The notes under the pieces were generated by a model. That model ran no database searches. It worked only from the letters and a program-made list of their open reading frames with translations, and was not told the origin of the DNA. Of a stretch of DNA of 64,000 nucleotides, positions 25,821-35,121 are shown piece after piece. How positions within the stretch are numbered: the first letter of the stretch is position 1; each line of letters begins with the position of its first letter. The translations under genes were made by a program, and so were the position numbers. The DNA comes from Polyangium sp. 6x1 (GTDB lineage: Bacteria; Myxococcota_A; Polyangia; Polyangiales; Polyangiaceae): the NCBI RefSeq assembly GCF_029946515.1, contig NZ_JARZHH010000050.1:23692-87691 (forward strand), given 5' to 3'.

Positions 25821-26537
25821 ATGGATCAGCGCGAGATCAGGTTTCCTTGCGACGACGGCTTCTCGATGCGGGGCATCCTCACGCTGCCGGATCGGCCGGA
25901 GCCGCGGCCCGGGCTCTTGCTCATCTACGAGGTGTTCGGCCTCAACGAGGAGATGAAGCGCGTCGCGCGGGAGTTCGCGGAGGCGGGGTACGTCGTGCTC
26001 ATCCCGGACCTCTTTCACCGCGGCCCGAAGATTCTCTGCGTGGCGCGCGCCATTCGCTCGATCATGAAGCAAAGCGGCCAGCCGCTCGACGATCTCGAAG
26101 CGGCGAGGCGGTATCTCGCGACGCGCCCCGAGGTCACTGCGTCGCAGCTCGGGGTGGTCGGGTTTTGCATGGGCGGCGGCTTCGCGGTCGTGCTCGCGAT
26201 GCGGGGCCATTACAAGGTCGCTGCACCTTTTTACGGCGAGGTCCCCGAGGATCTGCCGAGCGCCTGCCCGACGGTGGCGAGCTTTGGCGGGCTCGACAAG
26301 CCTTTGCGTGACGCGCCCGCGCGCTTGCGGCGGAACCTCGACAAGCTCGGCGTCCCCTCGGACGTCAAGGTCTACGAGGACGCGGGGCATTCGTTTTATA
26401 CGCGCACCGAGGGCGCAATTCTCCAGAAGATCGGCCCGCTCCTTCCGATGCACGCCGGCTACCACGAGCCGTCGGCGCTCGACGCGAAGGAGCGCGTCCT
26501 CGCGTTCTTCCAGGAGCACCTCGACGGCGCGTCCTAG
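25821..26537 (+). CDS. Dienelactone hydrolase family protein
   Basis: 238 aa; ATG at 25821 with GGGGG 5 nt upstream. It is an alpha/beta hydrolase of the DLH family: Glu in YEVFGLNE, nucleophile elbow GFCMGGGFA (Cys near 116), acid in FGGLDKP and His in DAGHSFYT. Length and motif order are normal for the family, which hydrolyses dienelactones in aromatic breakdown and, in many bacteria, other small esters. No aromatic-degradation genes are nearby, so the substrate is unknown. It is cytoplasmic. Confidence 0.9.
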   Translation: MDQREIRFPCDDGFSMRGILTLPDRPEPRPGLLLIYEVFGLNEEMKRVAREFAEAGYVVLIPDLFHRGPKILCVARAIRSIMKQSGQPLDDLEAARRYLATRPEVTASQLGVVGFCMGGGFAVVLAMRGHYKVAAPFYGEVPEDLPSACPTVASFGGLDKPLRDAPARLRRNLDKLGVPSDVKVYEDAGHSFYTRTEGAILQKIGPLLPMHAGYHEPSALDAKERVLAFFQEHLDGAS

Positions 26538-26906
26538 CGCGTCGAACCGATCGAGGGTCCATGGTCGAGGCCGAGCGGTTCGCGATAGCGGACCCGCGCT
26601 CGGCCGACGCCCGGCGCGATTGCGACGTCACGTTGCGTGAGGCATTGGGCGTGCTCTACGCCCCCGGCGGATTTTCAAACGCAGAAGAATTCTCGACCCC
26701 GCGGAGCCGCGTGAGCGCTCGTGCCTTGCTCTGGCAAAGACGCGGGTGCTCCGTTTTCCAGGCACACGGTGACGATTGCGTGGAAGCGGTGTCAGATCGT
26801 TGTCGCTCATGCATGGCGCTCGGCTATCGCTGGGTCCTTTTATTTTGCTGGCAGGATTTCGACGCCCGCGATACGGTCGATTGTTGTTGCGAGGTGGGTC
26901 CGGAAG
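26538..26906. other. Intergenic region, 369 bp
   Basis: This stretch lies between the dienelactone hydrolase and the V4R-STAS gene. Its base composition is lower in GC than the flanking genes. Frames crossing it show no coding bias and no plausible start, although one is fused in frame to the next gene. I see no convincing promoter, hairpin or RNA gene; a sigma54-like TGGCAA near 26738 has the wrong -12 spacing. Confidence 0.5.
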
Positions 26907-27971
26907 ATGGGCGACAAGTTCCGTATTGGGGGGATCGACGTCGAGTGGGACGCCGAGAAGGGCGTGTGCACCTGGGCCGGCGCTCCCGCGGTGGCAATGT
27001 GGACCAAGACGTCCGTCGCAGGGCTCCTTTCCGGGTTTCACCGGATGGTCGGCACCGAGCGATTCAAGCTCGCGCTCCACGGTGGTGGGCGCGACAGCAC
27101 CGACGGAGATTGGGCGCTCATTTCCTCGAAGCCCGCGTTCGAGGAGGGCTTCGCGGCGCTCGCGGAGGTCGCCTCGTCGGCGGGCTGGGGGCGCTGGGAG
27201 ATCGTCTCCATCGACGCGAAACGCAAAGAAGCGCGGCTCCGTGTCCACAATGGCTGGGAGGCCGTCGCGCAGGGCGCGATCGAGGCCGATTGGGGCTCCG
27301 CCTACGTGGGCGGCAAGTTCGCCGGCATTTTTCAGCGCCATTTCGGGGTCGCGGACTGCTGGGCCGAGCAGACGGCGTTCGCCGTCCGGGGCGACGCGTA
27401 CGACGAGTTCGTCGTGAGGACCTCCGACAAGAGCCTCGAAGATCGGCTCGACGTGCTCTTTCAATCGGACCAGGCCACGAAGGCGGACCTCGCGGTGGCG
27501 CTCGAGCGCGTGCGCAAGGAGGTCGAGGAGCGCGCCGCGGCCGAGCGCGAGCTGCGCGAAAAGCTCGAGCTCATCGCGCGGCAGGAGGAGGCGATCCGGG
27601 CGCTCTCGACCCCGATCATCGAGGTCTGGGACGGCGTGCTTTCGCTGCCGCTCTTCGGCGTCGTCGACAGCCAGCGCGCGGCCGAGATGATGGAGCGGCT
27701 GCTCGACGCGATCACGCAGAAAGCCGCGACGTACGCGATCATCGACCTGACGGGCGTCGACGTCGTCGATACCACGACGGCCGATCACATCGGCAAGCTC
27801 GTGCGCGCGGCCGAGCTGCTCGGCGCGAAGTGCATCATCACGGGCATCCGCCCGGCCGTCGCGCAGACGATGGTGCAGATCGGGATCGATCTCACGAAGA
27901 TCGTCACGCTCGCGACGCTGCGCGAGGCGCTCCGGCGCTGCATGCGTTCGACCGAGGCAGGCCGCAAGTAA
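26907..27971 (+). CDS. V4R-like sensor with C-terminal STAS domain (RsbR/stressosome type)
   Basis: 354 aa. The start at ATG 26907 is chosen because upstream in-frame sequence lacks coding character. Residues about 1-180 resemble a V4R small-molecule-binding domain (AYVGGKFAGIFQRHFGV, then FAVRGDAYDEFVVRTS). A coiled coil (about 185-235) leads to a STAS domain (about 240-350) beginning ALSTPIIEVWDGVLSLPL, typical of RsbR paralogues. Both phosphorylatable positions are kept: Thr in GVDVVDTTTADHI and Thr in CIITGIRP. RsbR proteins with RsbS and the RsbT kinase build stressosomes; no rsbS or rsbT lies here. A second RsbR-like gene is at 41283. Confidence 0.85.
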   Translation: MGDKFRIGGIDVEWDAEKGVCTWAGAPAVAMWTKTSVAGLLSGFHRMVGTERFKLALHGGGRDSTDGDWALISSKPAFEEGFAALAEVASSAGWGRWEIVSIDAKRKEARLRVHNGWEAVAQGAIEADWGSAYVGGKFAGIFQRHFGVADCWAEQTAFAVRGDAYDEFVVRTSDKSLEDRLDVLFQSDQATKADLAVALERVRKEVEERAAAERELREKLELIARQEEAIRALSTPIIEVWDGVLSLPLFGVVDSQRAAEMMERLLDAITQKAATYAIIDLTGVDVVDTTTADHIGKLVRAAELLGAKCIITGIRPAVAQTMVQIGIDLTKIVTLATLREALRRCMRSTEAGRK

Positions 27972-28062
27972 TGGCCGACGCTCGGGCGAGCCGAGCTACG
28001 CCCCAAACCCCATCGCGCGTTCGCCCATCCTCCCGCATACTCACCGCCGAGGAGTGCCCGCG

Positions 28063-29439
28063 ATGACCACGTTCGACTTCGATCTGTTCACCATCGGCGC
28101 AGGCTCGGGCGGCGTGGCGGGGAGCCGCAGGTCGGCCTCGTACGGCGCGCGCGTGGCGATCTGCGAGGCGCGGCGCGTGGGCGGCACCTGCGTGCTGCGC
28201 GGCTGCGTGCCGAAGAAGCTGCTCGTGTACGGCGCGCACGTGGCCGAGGAGCTCGAAGACGCGCATGGCTTCGGCTGGACGTTCGGCGAGGCGAAGCTCG
28301 ACTGGGCAAAGCTCATCGCGGCGAAGGATCGTGAGCTCGATCGGCTGAACGGCATCTACGTGCGCATGCTGCGCGACGCGGGCGTCACGACGATCGAGGG
28401 GGCCGCGAAGGTCCTGGATCCCCACACGGTCGAGGTCGCGGGCAAGCGGTACACGGCGCGGCACCTGCTCATCGCGACGGGCAGCCGGCCTGTGCGGCCC
28501 GACATCCCGGGCAAGGAGCTCGGCATCTCCTCGGACGAGGCGCTCGATCTGCCGTACGTGCCGCGCCGCGTGCTCGTCGTGGGCGGTGGCTACATCGGCG
28601 TGGAGCTCGCCGGTGTCTGGCGCGCCGCGGGCGCAGAGGTGACGCTCGCGCTCCGCGGGGACAACGTGCTGCGCGGCTTCGATCAGGACGTGCGCGAGTC
28701 CGTGGCCGAGGGCATGCAGAAGCGCGGCATCCAGATCCTGCGCGAGACGATCCTCAGGAGCGTGGCGAAGGAAGCCGACGGCCTGTCCGTGCGCCTCGCG
28801 GGCGGCGAGATCCTGGACACGGACGTGGTTTTGTTCGCGACGGGGCGCGCGCCGAACACGGAGGGGCTCGGGCTCGAAGCGGTCGGCGTGGCCCTCGACG
28901 ACGTGCGGGCGATCAAGGTCGATTCGTACTCGCGAACGAGCGTGCCGAGCATTTTCGCGGTCGGCGACGTGACCGATCGGATCAACCTGACGCCGGTGGC
29001 CATCGCGGAGGCGCGGGCCGTGGCGGAGACGCTCTTCCGCGACCGCCCGACCGTGATGGACCACGAGAACGTGCCGAGCGCGGTCTTCTCGCAGCCGCCG
29101 GTGGGCACGGTGGGCCTGCCGGAGCACGAGGCGCGGCGGCGGTACGGCAAGGTCGACGTCTACCGCGCGCGCTTCCGGCCGATGAAGCACACGCTCTCGG
29201 GGCGGGACGAGCGCACGATGATGAAGCTCGTCGTGGATCGGGCGACGCAGAAGGTGGTCGGCGCGCACATGGTCGGCGCGGACGCGCCGGAGATCATCCA
29301 GGGCGTGGCCATTGCGGTCAAATGCGGCGCGACGAAGGCGCAATTCGACGCGACGGTCGGCATTCACCCGACGGCCGCGGAGGAGTTCGTCACGATGCGC
29401 GACCCGATCCCGGATCCGGGGCCGACGACGGGCGATTGA
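28063..29439 (+). CDS. gor: Glutathione-disulfide reductase
   Basis: 458 aa from ATG 28063 (GAGGAG about 8 nt upstream; a GTG 9 nt earlier is less likely). It is a class I pyridine nucleotide-disulfide oxidoreductase: FAD site TIGAGSGGVAGSR, redox disulfide GGTCVLRGCVPKK, NAD(P) site VVGGGYIGVELAG, second FAD motif FAVGDVTD and dimer-domain His-Glu motif VGIHPTAAEE. The VLRGCVPKK context is that of glutathione reductase rather than lipoamide or mercuric reductase. It keeps glutathione reduced using NADPH. It converges with the next kinase, 7 nt apart. Confidence 0.92.
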   Translation: MTTFDFDLFTIGAGSGGVAGSRRSASYGARVAICEARRVGGTCVLRGCVPKKLLVYGAHVAEELEDAHGFGWTFGEAKLDWAKLIAAKDRELDRLNGIYVRMLRDAGVTTIEGAAKVLDPHTVEVAGKRYTARHLLIATGSRPVRPDIPGKELGISSDEALDLPYVPRRVLVVGGGYIGVELAGVWRAAGAEVTLALRGDNVLRGFDQDVRESVAEGMQKRGIQILRETILRSVAKEADGLSVRLAGGEILDTDVVLFATGRAPNTEGLGLEAVGVALDDVRAIKVDSYSRTSVPSIFAVGDVTDRINLTPVAIAEARAVAETLFRDRPTVMDHENVPSAVFSQPPVGTVGLPEHEARRRYGKVDVYRARFRPMKHTLSGRDERTMMKLVVDRATQKVVGAHMVGADAPEIIQGVAIAVKCGATKAQFDATVGIHPTAAEEFVTMRDPIPDPGPTTGD

Positions 29440-29446
29440 AGGGTTT

Positions 29447-30727
29447 TCAGCGCGACGCGAAGAACGCCGCGGCAGCCACGGCCACGATCGCGATGACGGC
29501 GAGCGTGTAATTGATGGTGCTCGGCTTTTTCTCGGGGGCGCGCTTCGCGGAGGTCGCGAGCTCGTCGCCCTTCGCCTTTTTCTTTTTCTTGCGCGCCGCG
29601 CTCGGCGACGCCGGTTCGGACGCCTTTGCCGGCTCCGGGGCCGCGCTCGGTTCTTCCGGGGGGCGCACCGTGATCGGGGGCGGCGGCGGCGTGATCTTCC
29701 TCGAACGCGCGGCCGCTTCCTCGACGGGCTCGCTCGAAATGGCGAGCGCGTCGAGCGCCTCGATCACCGCGCCAGCGTTCTGGAATCGCTCGTAGGGGTC
29801 CTTTTCGAGCAGCTTCTTCACGAGCGGCTCGAGCTCGGCGGGAATCTTCACGTCCGGCGCGCGCACCGAAAATGGCGGCGGCGGCGTCGTGCGGTGGTGC
29901 GAGAACATCTCGACCGGATCGGTCGAGTCGAACGGGTGTTGGCCCGTCAGCATCTCGTACATCATCACGCCGAGCGCATAGAGGTCCGCGCGCTCGTCGA
30001 CCGCGTCCATGCCGTGCGCCGCCTCGGGCGCGAGGTAGTTGATCGTCCCGAAGATCACGCCGACGCCGGTGAGGCGCGACGGCGGCCGGCCCTCCTTGGG
30101 CACCGTGAGCGGGAGCTTGCCGACCGAGACCTTCGCGAAGCCGAAGTCGATGAGCTTCGCCACGAAGCCCGCTTCGAGCATCACGTTTCGCGGCTTCAGA
30201 TCGCGGTGCACGATGCCGAGGTCGTGCGCGGCTTGCAGCCCGAGGAGGATCTGCCGCGCGACGTGCACGACGGTGCGCGGCTTCATCGGCCCCTCGCGGA
30301 TCACCTCGGCGAGGTTCTTCCCGTCGACGTACTCGAGGATCAGGAAGTACGAGCCGTCGTCGAGCTTCCCGAAGTCGGTCGCGTGGGCGATGTTCGGGTT
30401 GTCGATGTGCGCGCCGACGAGGGCTTCACGCTCGAAGCGCGCCACGATCTCGGGGTTGTCGTCGCTCTCGGGGTGCAGGATCTTCACGGCGACGCGCTTG
30501 TGCATGAGCGCGTGCTCGCCGAGATAGACCGCGCCCATGCCGCCCATCGCGAGGAGGTCGATGATCCGGTAGCGCCCCGAGATCGTCTGGCCGATGAAGT
30601 CCCGCGCGCGCTCGAGGGCCTTCTGGTGGGCCTCGGCGTTCGCCTGGTCGACGTCGACCGGCGCGTCGGCCGCGGCCTCGGACTCGTCGATCTCGATGGA
30701 CTGCGCGCTCTCTTCGGTAGGCGACAT
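29447..30727 (-). CDS. Ser/Thr protein kinase with C-terminal membrane anchor
   Basis: 426 aa. Acidic N-terminus (about 1-45), kinase domain about 52-315 (MGGMGAVYLGE, AVKIL, HRDLKPRN, DFGFAK, APEAAHG), then a Pro/Lys/Ala-rich linker with a KKKKKAK patch. It ends with a single hydrophobic segment (LAVIAIVAVAAAAFF) that stops 2-3 residues before the terminus, making it a tail-anchored kinase with no external sensor. It starts 6 nt after the stop of the kinase at 30734, in the same operon. Confidence 0.92.
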   Translation of the reverse strand: MSPTEESAQSIEIDESEAAADAPVDVDQANAEAHQKALERARDFIGQTISGRYRIIDLLAMGGMGAVYLGEHALMHKRVAVKILHPESDDNPEIVARFEREALVGAHIDNPNIAHATDFGKLDDGSYFLILEYVDGKNLAEVIREGPMKPRTVVHVARQILLGLQAAHDLGIVHRDLKPRNVMLEAGFVAKLIDFGFAKVSVGKLPLTVPKEGRPPSRLTGVGVIFGTINYLAPEAAHGMDAVDERADLYALGVMMYEMLTGQHPFDSTDPVEMFSHHRTTPPPPFSVRAPDVKIPAELEPLVKKLLEKDPYERFQNAGAVIEALDALAISSEPVEEAAARSRKITPPPPPITVRPPEEPSAAPEPAKASEPASPSAARKKKKKAKGDELATSAKRAPEKKPSTINYTLAVIAIVAVAAAAFFASR

Positions 30728-30733
30728 GCGGGG

Positions 30734-31627
30734 CTAGCCGGGTAGACGGAAGGTTTGTCGCACCCGATCGGCGCTCGGGCCTTTGCCGTTCATCATCACG
30801 CGGATGAGGTCGTTCCACAACGTGGGGATGTACGGGTAACGCTGGTTTGGATCGGCCGCGAGCGCGCGCTGTGCCCACGCGTCGATCTCGGGGGCGAGGT
30901 CGGGGCGCAGCGGCGAGAGCTCGGGCCTTTGTGCGGTCGTCACGGCGAGCGAGAGGTCCGCGACGGAGTCGCCCTGGAACGGCGCCCGGCCGGCGAGCGC
31001 GCGGAAGACGAGGGCGCCGAACGAGTAGACGTCGGCGCGATGATCGAGCGGCTCGCCGCGCCACGCCTCGGGCGCGACGTAGCTCGGCGAGCCGTCGGGC
31101 TGGTTTTCGGCCGTGAGGGCCTCGAAGCCGAGGACCTCGGCGAGGCCGAAGTCGAGGACGCGCACGCCGCCGCCGTGCTCGGGCGAGACGAGGAAGAGGT
31201 TGGCCGGTTTGACGTCGCGGTGGACGACGCCGAGCGCGTGCGCGGCGTGGAGCGCGCGCGCGATCGGATCGAGGAGCGTGAGCAGGTTGTACGAGCTCAA
31301 ACGATCGCCGAAGAGCTCCAGATCCGCGAGGTGCGCGCCGAAGGTCTCGCCTTCGAAGAGCTCCGTGACCATGTACAAGGCGCCGTCGGGGGCGGCGCCG
31401 AAGGCGTGGACGCGCGCGACGCTCGTGCCCCAGAGCGACGCGAGGGACTGGGCCTCGCGGAAGAGCTGCGCAGCGAGCTCGGAGGCGCCCTCGACCTGTT
31501 TGCGCAGGAGCTTCAGGGCGACGTCCGTGCCGGTTTGCAGGTCGTTCGCCCTGTAGACGACGCCATGACGCCCGCGGCCGAGCTCCTCCCCGAGCTTGTA
31601 GCGGCCCTCGAGCGTCTCGCCTTCCAT
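30734..31627 (-). CDS. Ser/Thr protein kinase, cytoplasmic
   Basis: 297 aa from the ATG at 31627 (MEGETLEGRYKLGEELG). An open frame continues far upstream but without kinase-like start context. Motifs: LGRGRHGVVYRA, ALKLL, HRDVKPAN, DFGLAE, GSPSYVAPEAW. It has no membrane segment. First gene of a two-kinase operon with 29447, echoing the coupled pair at 16745/17641. It is divergent from xerC (148 bp), where CCGGT is repeated three times in tandem (about 31690). Confidence 0.9.
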   Translation of the reverse strand: MEGETLEGRYKLGEELGRGRHGVVYRANDLQTGTDVALKLLRKQVEGASELAAQLFREAQSLASLWGTSVARVHAFGAAPDGALYMVTELFEGETFGAHLADLELFGDRLSSYNLLTLLDPIARALHAAHALGVVHRDVKPANLFLVSPEHGGGVRVLDFGLAEVLGFEALTAENQPDGSPSYVAPEAWRGEPLDHRADVYSFGALVFRALAGRAPFQGDSVADLSLAVTTAQRPELSPLRPDLAPEIDAWAQRALAADPNQRYPYIPTLWNDLIRVMMNGKGPSADRVRQTFRLPG

Positions 31628-31775
31628 AGGTTCCCCGAGGAGCAATCTACCTGTTCCCTTCCACGGAGGGCATCTTTTCGCGGAGCTCTCCGGTCCGGTC
31701 CGGTCGATCGACGCGAGCGCCCTCGGTCGCCGCTCTCTTTGCCCGGGGGCGGGGGGCGATGCTACGGGAAGGGCC

Positions 31776-32795
31776 GTGAAGAGCGCGGTCCCGGAGAACG
31801 CCGCGAAGGGCGCGGGCCTCGAGGAGGCCGTGGCGCGTTTCGTGCGCCACCTCGGTGAGGAGCGTCGAGCATCGCCGCACACCGTGGCCGCCTACCGCCG
31901 AGACCTCGCCCAGCTCGTCGCCCACGTGCAAGAGCGACGCGGGCGCGTGCGAGGGCCCGCAGATCTCGACGTGTTCGTGCTTCGAGGTTTCCTCGGGCAG
32001 CTCGCCCGGACGCACGCGCCGCCGTCGATCGGCAGGAAGATCGCCGCGGTGCGAGCTTTCCTGCGCTGGCTCGAGCGGCGCGGCGAGATCGAGAAGAACC
32101 CCGCGGCCGAGCTCGAACTGCCGAAGGTGCGTCGGCCGATGCCCACGTTCGTCAACGCGGACGCCGCCGCGGAGGTCGTCGAGGCGCCCGACGAGGCGAC
32201 GGCGGAAGGGCAGCGGGATCGAGCGATCCTGGAGATGCTCTACGGCTCGGGGCTCCGCGTGTCGGAGCTCGCGGGGCTCGACGTCGGCGACGTGGAGATC
32301 GAGGCGGACGGGGGACGCGCGCGCGTGCTCGGCAAGGGGAGCAAGGAGCGGATCGTGCCGTTCGGCTCGCACGCGCGAGCTGCGCTCACGCGCTGGCTCG
32401 GGCGGCGCGCGGAGCTTCGCAACGCGAAGACGGGCGCGCTCGACGAGCGAGCGCTCTTCGTGTCGCGGCTCGGTCGGCGCATCAGCGTGCGGCAAGTGCA
32501 GCACCTCGTGCATCGGTACGGCGCGCTCGGCGCGGGCCGCGCGGACCTGCACCCGCACGCGCTGCGGCACACGTTCGCGACGCACCTGCTCGACGGCGGC
32601 GCGGATCTGCGCGCGATCCAGAAGATGCTCGGGCACGCGAGCCTGTCGACGACGCAGCGGTACGCGCACGTCTCGATCGATCACCTGACGAAGGTGTACG
32701 ACGCGGCGCACCCGCTGGCGCGAAGAAGCCCCACGAAGGCGGCCGCACCGGATGCGGCGCCACCCCGCGCGCCGCGCGCGCGAAGCAAGGGATGA
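31776..32795 (+). CDS. xerC: Tyrosine recombinase XerC/XerD
   Basis: 339 aa from GTG 31776, with GGGAAGGG 2-9 nt upstream. N-terminal SAM-like core-binding domain (ARFVRHLGEERRASPHTVAAY) and C-terminal catalytic domain with Arg in YGSGLRVSEL, Lys in KGSKERIV, HALRHTFATHLL, GHASLSTTQRYAHV including the Tyr nucleophile. The chromosomal-dimer-resolution type is likely, given normal length and no adjacent mobile-element genes. The C-terminal tail (about 25 residues, Ala/Pro/Arg) is extra. Its TGA overlaps the ATG of the next gene, so the two are translationally coupled. Confidence 0.9.
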   Translation: MKSAVPENAAKGAGLEEAVARFVRHLGEERRASPHTVAAYRRDLAQLVAHVQERRGRVRGPADLDVFVLRGFLGQLARTHAPPSIGRKIAAVRAFLRWLERRGEIEKNPAAELELPKVRRPMPTFVNADAAAEVVEAPDEATAEGQRDRAILEMLYGSGLRVSELAGLDVGDVEIEADGGRARVLGKGSKERIVPFGSHARAALTRWLGRRAELRNAKTGALDERALFVSRLGRRISVRQVQHLVHRYGALGAGRADLHPHALRHTFATHLLDGGADLRAIQKMLGHASLSTTQRYAHVSIDHLTKVYDAAHPLARRSPTKAAAPDAAPPRAPRARSKG

Positions 32796-35068
32796 AGACC
32801 GCGCTCTACGTTCGAGCATGGGCGAGCCGGATCGCCCGCGGGGCGATGGGCGCGTCCATCGCGGGCCTCGTCACGGCCGCGCTCGACGCCGCGTATGCGC
32901 GCGGCGGCGAGGAGGAGCGGATCGCCGGAAAGGCGCTCGCGATCTTCGTGGCGGACGCCGGGCTCGTCGCGCCCGTCGCGCTCGTCGTGGGGCTCGTCGT
33001 GGCGACCTCGCTCGTGGTCCTCTTCCCGGACGCGGCGCCGACGCCCGCGTCCGCCGTGGCGTCGCTCCGCGCGCGCGCCAAAGGCCGGCCCGCCGACGTG
33101 GCCGCGTTCGTGCCGCTCGCGATCGTGGCGGCGTTCCTGTGGATGACGCTGTCCGCGCAGCTCGCGCGGGCGCTGCTCGCGCTCGACGTCGCGGCGCCGC
33201 TCGCGGGCCTCGCCATCGCGACGGGCACGCTCGTCGTCGGCCTGCTCGCGGCGCTGCTCTCGCTCGCGCTCACGCCGGCCCTCCGGCAAGCGCTGGCGAC
33301 GGCGAGCGAGGGCCGGCCTGCGTTCGTCGACCCTGCGAAGACGGCCTTCGCCGCGCTCGTGCTCGTCGGCCTGCTCTTCGGCCTCGGCGTCGCGACGGGC
33401 GGGCCGAGCGGCGAGGGCGGGCTCTTCGGGATCTACGGCGTGCTCAAGCGCCCCGAGCTCGATCTGCGCGCCGTCGGGATGCTCTCGCTCATCGCGTTCG
33501 CCGCGTTCCTCTCGTCGGCGCTCTCCTCGCCGCGCAGGTCGTTCGTCGCGGCGCTGCTCGCGGTCGCGCCGCTCGTCCTCACGCCGCGGACGGCCGTCTC
33601 GCTCGGGGGCGAGGGCGCGCCCGTGGCGCAGGCGATCGAGCGCGACGCGCCGCTCGGCAAGCTCTCGCTCGCGGTGATGCGCAAGCTCGCGGATCGGGAT
33701 CACGACGGCGCGAGCGCGCTCTTCGGCGGCGGCGATTGCCGCGAGGGCGACGCGTCGGTCGGGCCGCTCGGCGTGGAGATCCCCGACAACGGCGTCGACG
33801 AGGACTGCTCGGGCACCGATCTCCGCGCCGAGGTCCTCGCCGCGCTCGCGCCGGCCGCAGCGCCCGCGCCCACGCCGAAGAGCGCCGACGTCCCGGCCGA
33901 TCTCAACGTCGTGCTCATCACGGTGGACACGCTGCGCGCCGACCTCGGCTATGCCGGTTATCCGCAGCCCGTTTCGCCGAACCTCGACAAACTCGCCGCC
34001 GAGAGCGCGGTGTTCCTCCGGGCCTACTCGCTCGCCTCGTACACGGGCAAGAGCGTCGGCCCGATGCTGATCGGCAAGTACGGCAGCGAGACGCAGCGCA
34101 ACTGGGGGCACTTCAACAAGTTCGACGACAGCGAGACCTTCCTCGCCGAGCGCCTTTCGGCCGCGGGCGTCCGTACGATGGGCGTGCACGCGCACCGCTA
34201 CTTCGGCAAGTTCGGCGGCCTCGACTCCGGCTTCGACGTGGTCGATCTCTCGGCCGCGCCGCCCGAGAACGCGCCCTGGGACGTGGCGGACATGAAGTCG
34301 AGCGACGCGCTCACGGACGCCGCGCTCGCGCAGCTCGCGAAGCCCGAGAACACCCAGGGCCGCTTCTTCCTGTGGGTGCATTACCTCGACCCGCACGCCG
34401 ACTACCTGCGCCACGACGACGTGCCGAGCTTCGGCGCGGGCCAGCGCGGGCTCTACGACGGCGAGGTCGCGTTCACGGACAAACACATCGGCCGGCTCAT
34501 CGACGGCATCCGCGCCGCGCCCTGGGGCAAGCGCACGGCGATCGTCGTGACGAGCGACCACGGCGAGGCGTTCGGCGAGCACAAGATGTTCCGCCACGGC
34601 TTCGAGCTCTGGGAGCCGCTCGTGCGCGTGCCGCTCGTCGTGCACGTCCCGGGCGCGAAGCCCGCGCGCATCGAGGCGCGTCGAAGCACCATCGACCTCG
34701 CGCCCACGGTGCTCGACCTCTTCCGCATCGAGCCCCCGAAGCCTTCCGCCGAGGGCCCGGACTTCCTCTCGGGCACCTCGCTCCTGCCCGACGCGCTTTT
34801 GCCGGCGGGGCAGACGCCGGCCGAGCGTGACGTCGTCATCGACATGCCGGCCGGCCCCTACAACGACGCGCGCCGCGCGCTCATCCACGGCGACCTCAAG
34901 CTGATCGTCTCGAACAACGCTGGCTACGAGCTCTACGATCTCGGCCAGGATCCCGAGGAAAAGAAAGACCTCTGGCGTTCGCCCGACACGCGCAGCGGCA
35001 TGGAGGAGCGCTACGCGGCCCTGCGCGCGCGCCTCCGGGAGATCCGTGTGACGGGCCCGCGGAAGTGA
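32792..35068 (+). CDS. Membrane alkaline-phosphatase-superfamily (sulfatase-fold) protein with Thr nucleophile
   Basis: 758 aa, starting in an ATGA overlap with xerC. About six hydrophobic segments fill residues 15-290. A short Asp/Cys-rich stretch (DRDHDG, then GGGDCREGD, NGVDEDCSG; about 300-345) resembles MopE-type metal-binding repeats. The sulfatase-fold domain (about 370-740) shows metal ligands in VLITVDTLRAD, TSDHGEAFGEH and HGFELWEP. Where sulfatases have C/S-x-P-x-R, this protein reads SYTGKSVGPML, placing Thr418 at the nucleophile position, as in LtaS/EptA-type phosphotransferases. A phospho-transfer or phosphodiesterase role in the envelope is therefore more likely than sulfate hydrolysis; the substrate is unknown. 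Confidence 0.85.
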   Translation: MKTALYVRAWASRIARGAMGASIAGLVTAALDAAYARGGEEERIAGKALAIFVADAGLVAPVALVVGLVVATSLVVLFPDAAPTPASAVASLRARAKGRPADVAAFVPLAIVAAFLWMTLSAQLARALLALDVAAPLAGLAIATGTLVVGLLAALLSLALTPALRQALATASEGRPAFVDPAKTAFAALVLVGLLFGLGVATGGPSGEGGLFGIYGVLKRPELDLRAVGMLSLIAFAAFLSSALSSPRRSFVAALLAVAPLVLTPRTAVSLGGEGAPVAQAIERDAPLGKLSLAVMRKLADRDHDGASALFGGGDCREGDASVGPLGVEIPDNGVDEDCSGTDLRAEVLAALAPAAAPAPTPKSADVPADLNVVLITVDTLRADLGYAGYPQPVSPNLDKLAAESAVFLRAYSLASYTGKSVGPMLIGKYGSETQRNWGHFNKFDDSETFLAERLSAAGVRTMGVHAHRYFGKFGGLDSGFDVVDLSAAPPENAPWDVADMKSSDALTDAALAQLAKPENTQGRFFLWVHYLDPHADYLRHDDVPSFGAGQRGLYDGEVAFTDKHIGRLIDGIRAAPWGKRTAIVVTSDHGEAFGEHKMFRHGFELWEPLVRVPLVVHVPGAKPARIEARRSTIDLAPTVLDLFRIEPPKPSAEGPDFLSGTSLLPDALLPAGQTPAERDVVIDMPAGPYNDARRALIHGDLKLIVSNNAGYELYDLGQDPEEKKDLWRSPDTRSGMEERYAALRARLREIRVTGPRK

Positions 35069-35121
35069 GTTCGTCGTTCTGGGCCTTCCAGATCCGGGCG
35101 GCGATCGCCTAGGATGAGCGC

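Noticed and set aside
31776..32795. XerC-like recombinase as a sign of an integrated element
   Set aside because: It has chromosomal Xer length and motifs, and there are no flanking repeats, tRNA, or phage or plasmid genes.
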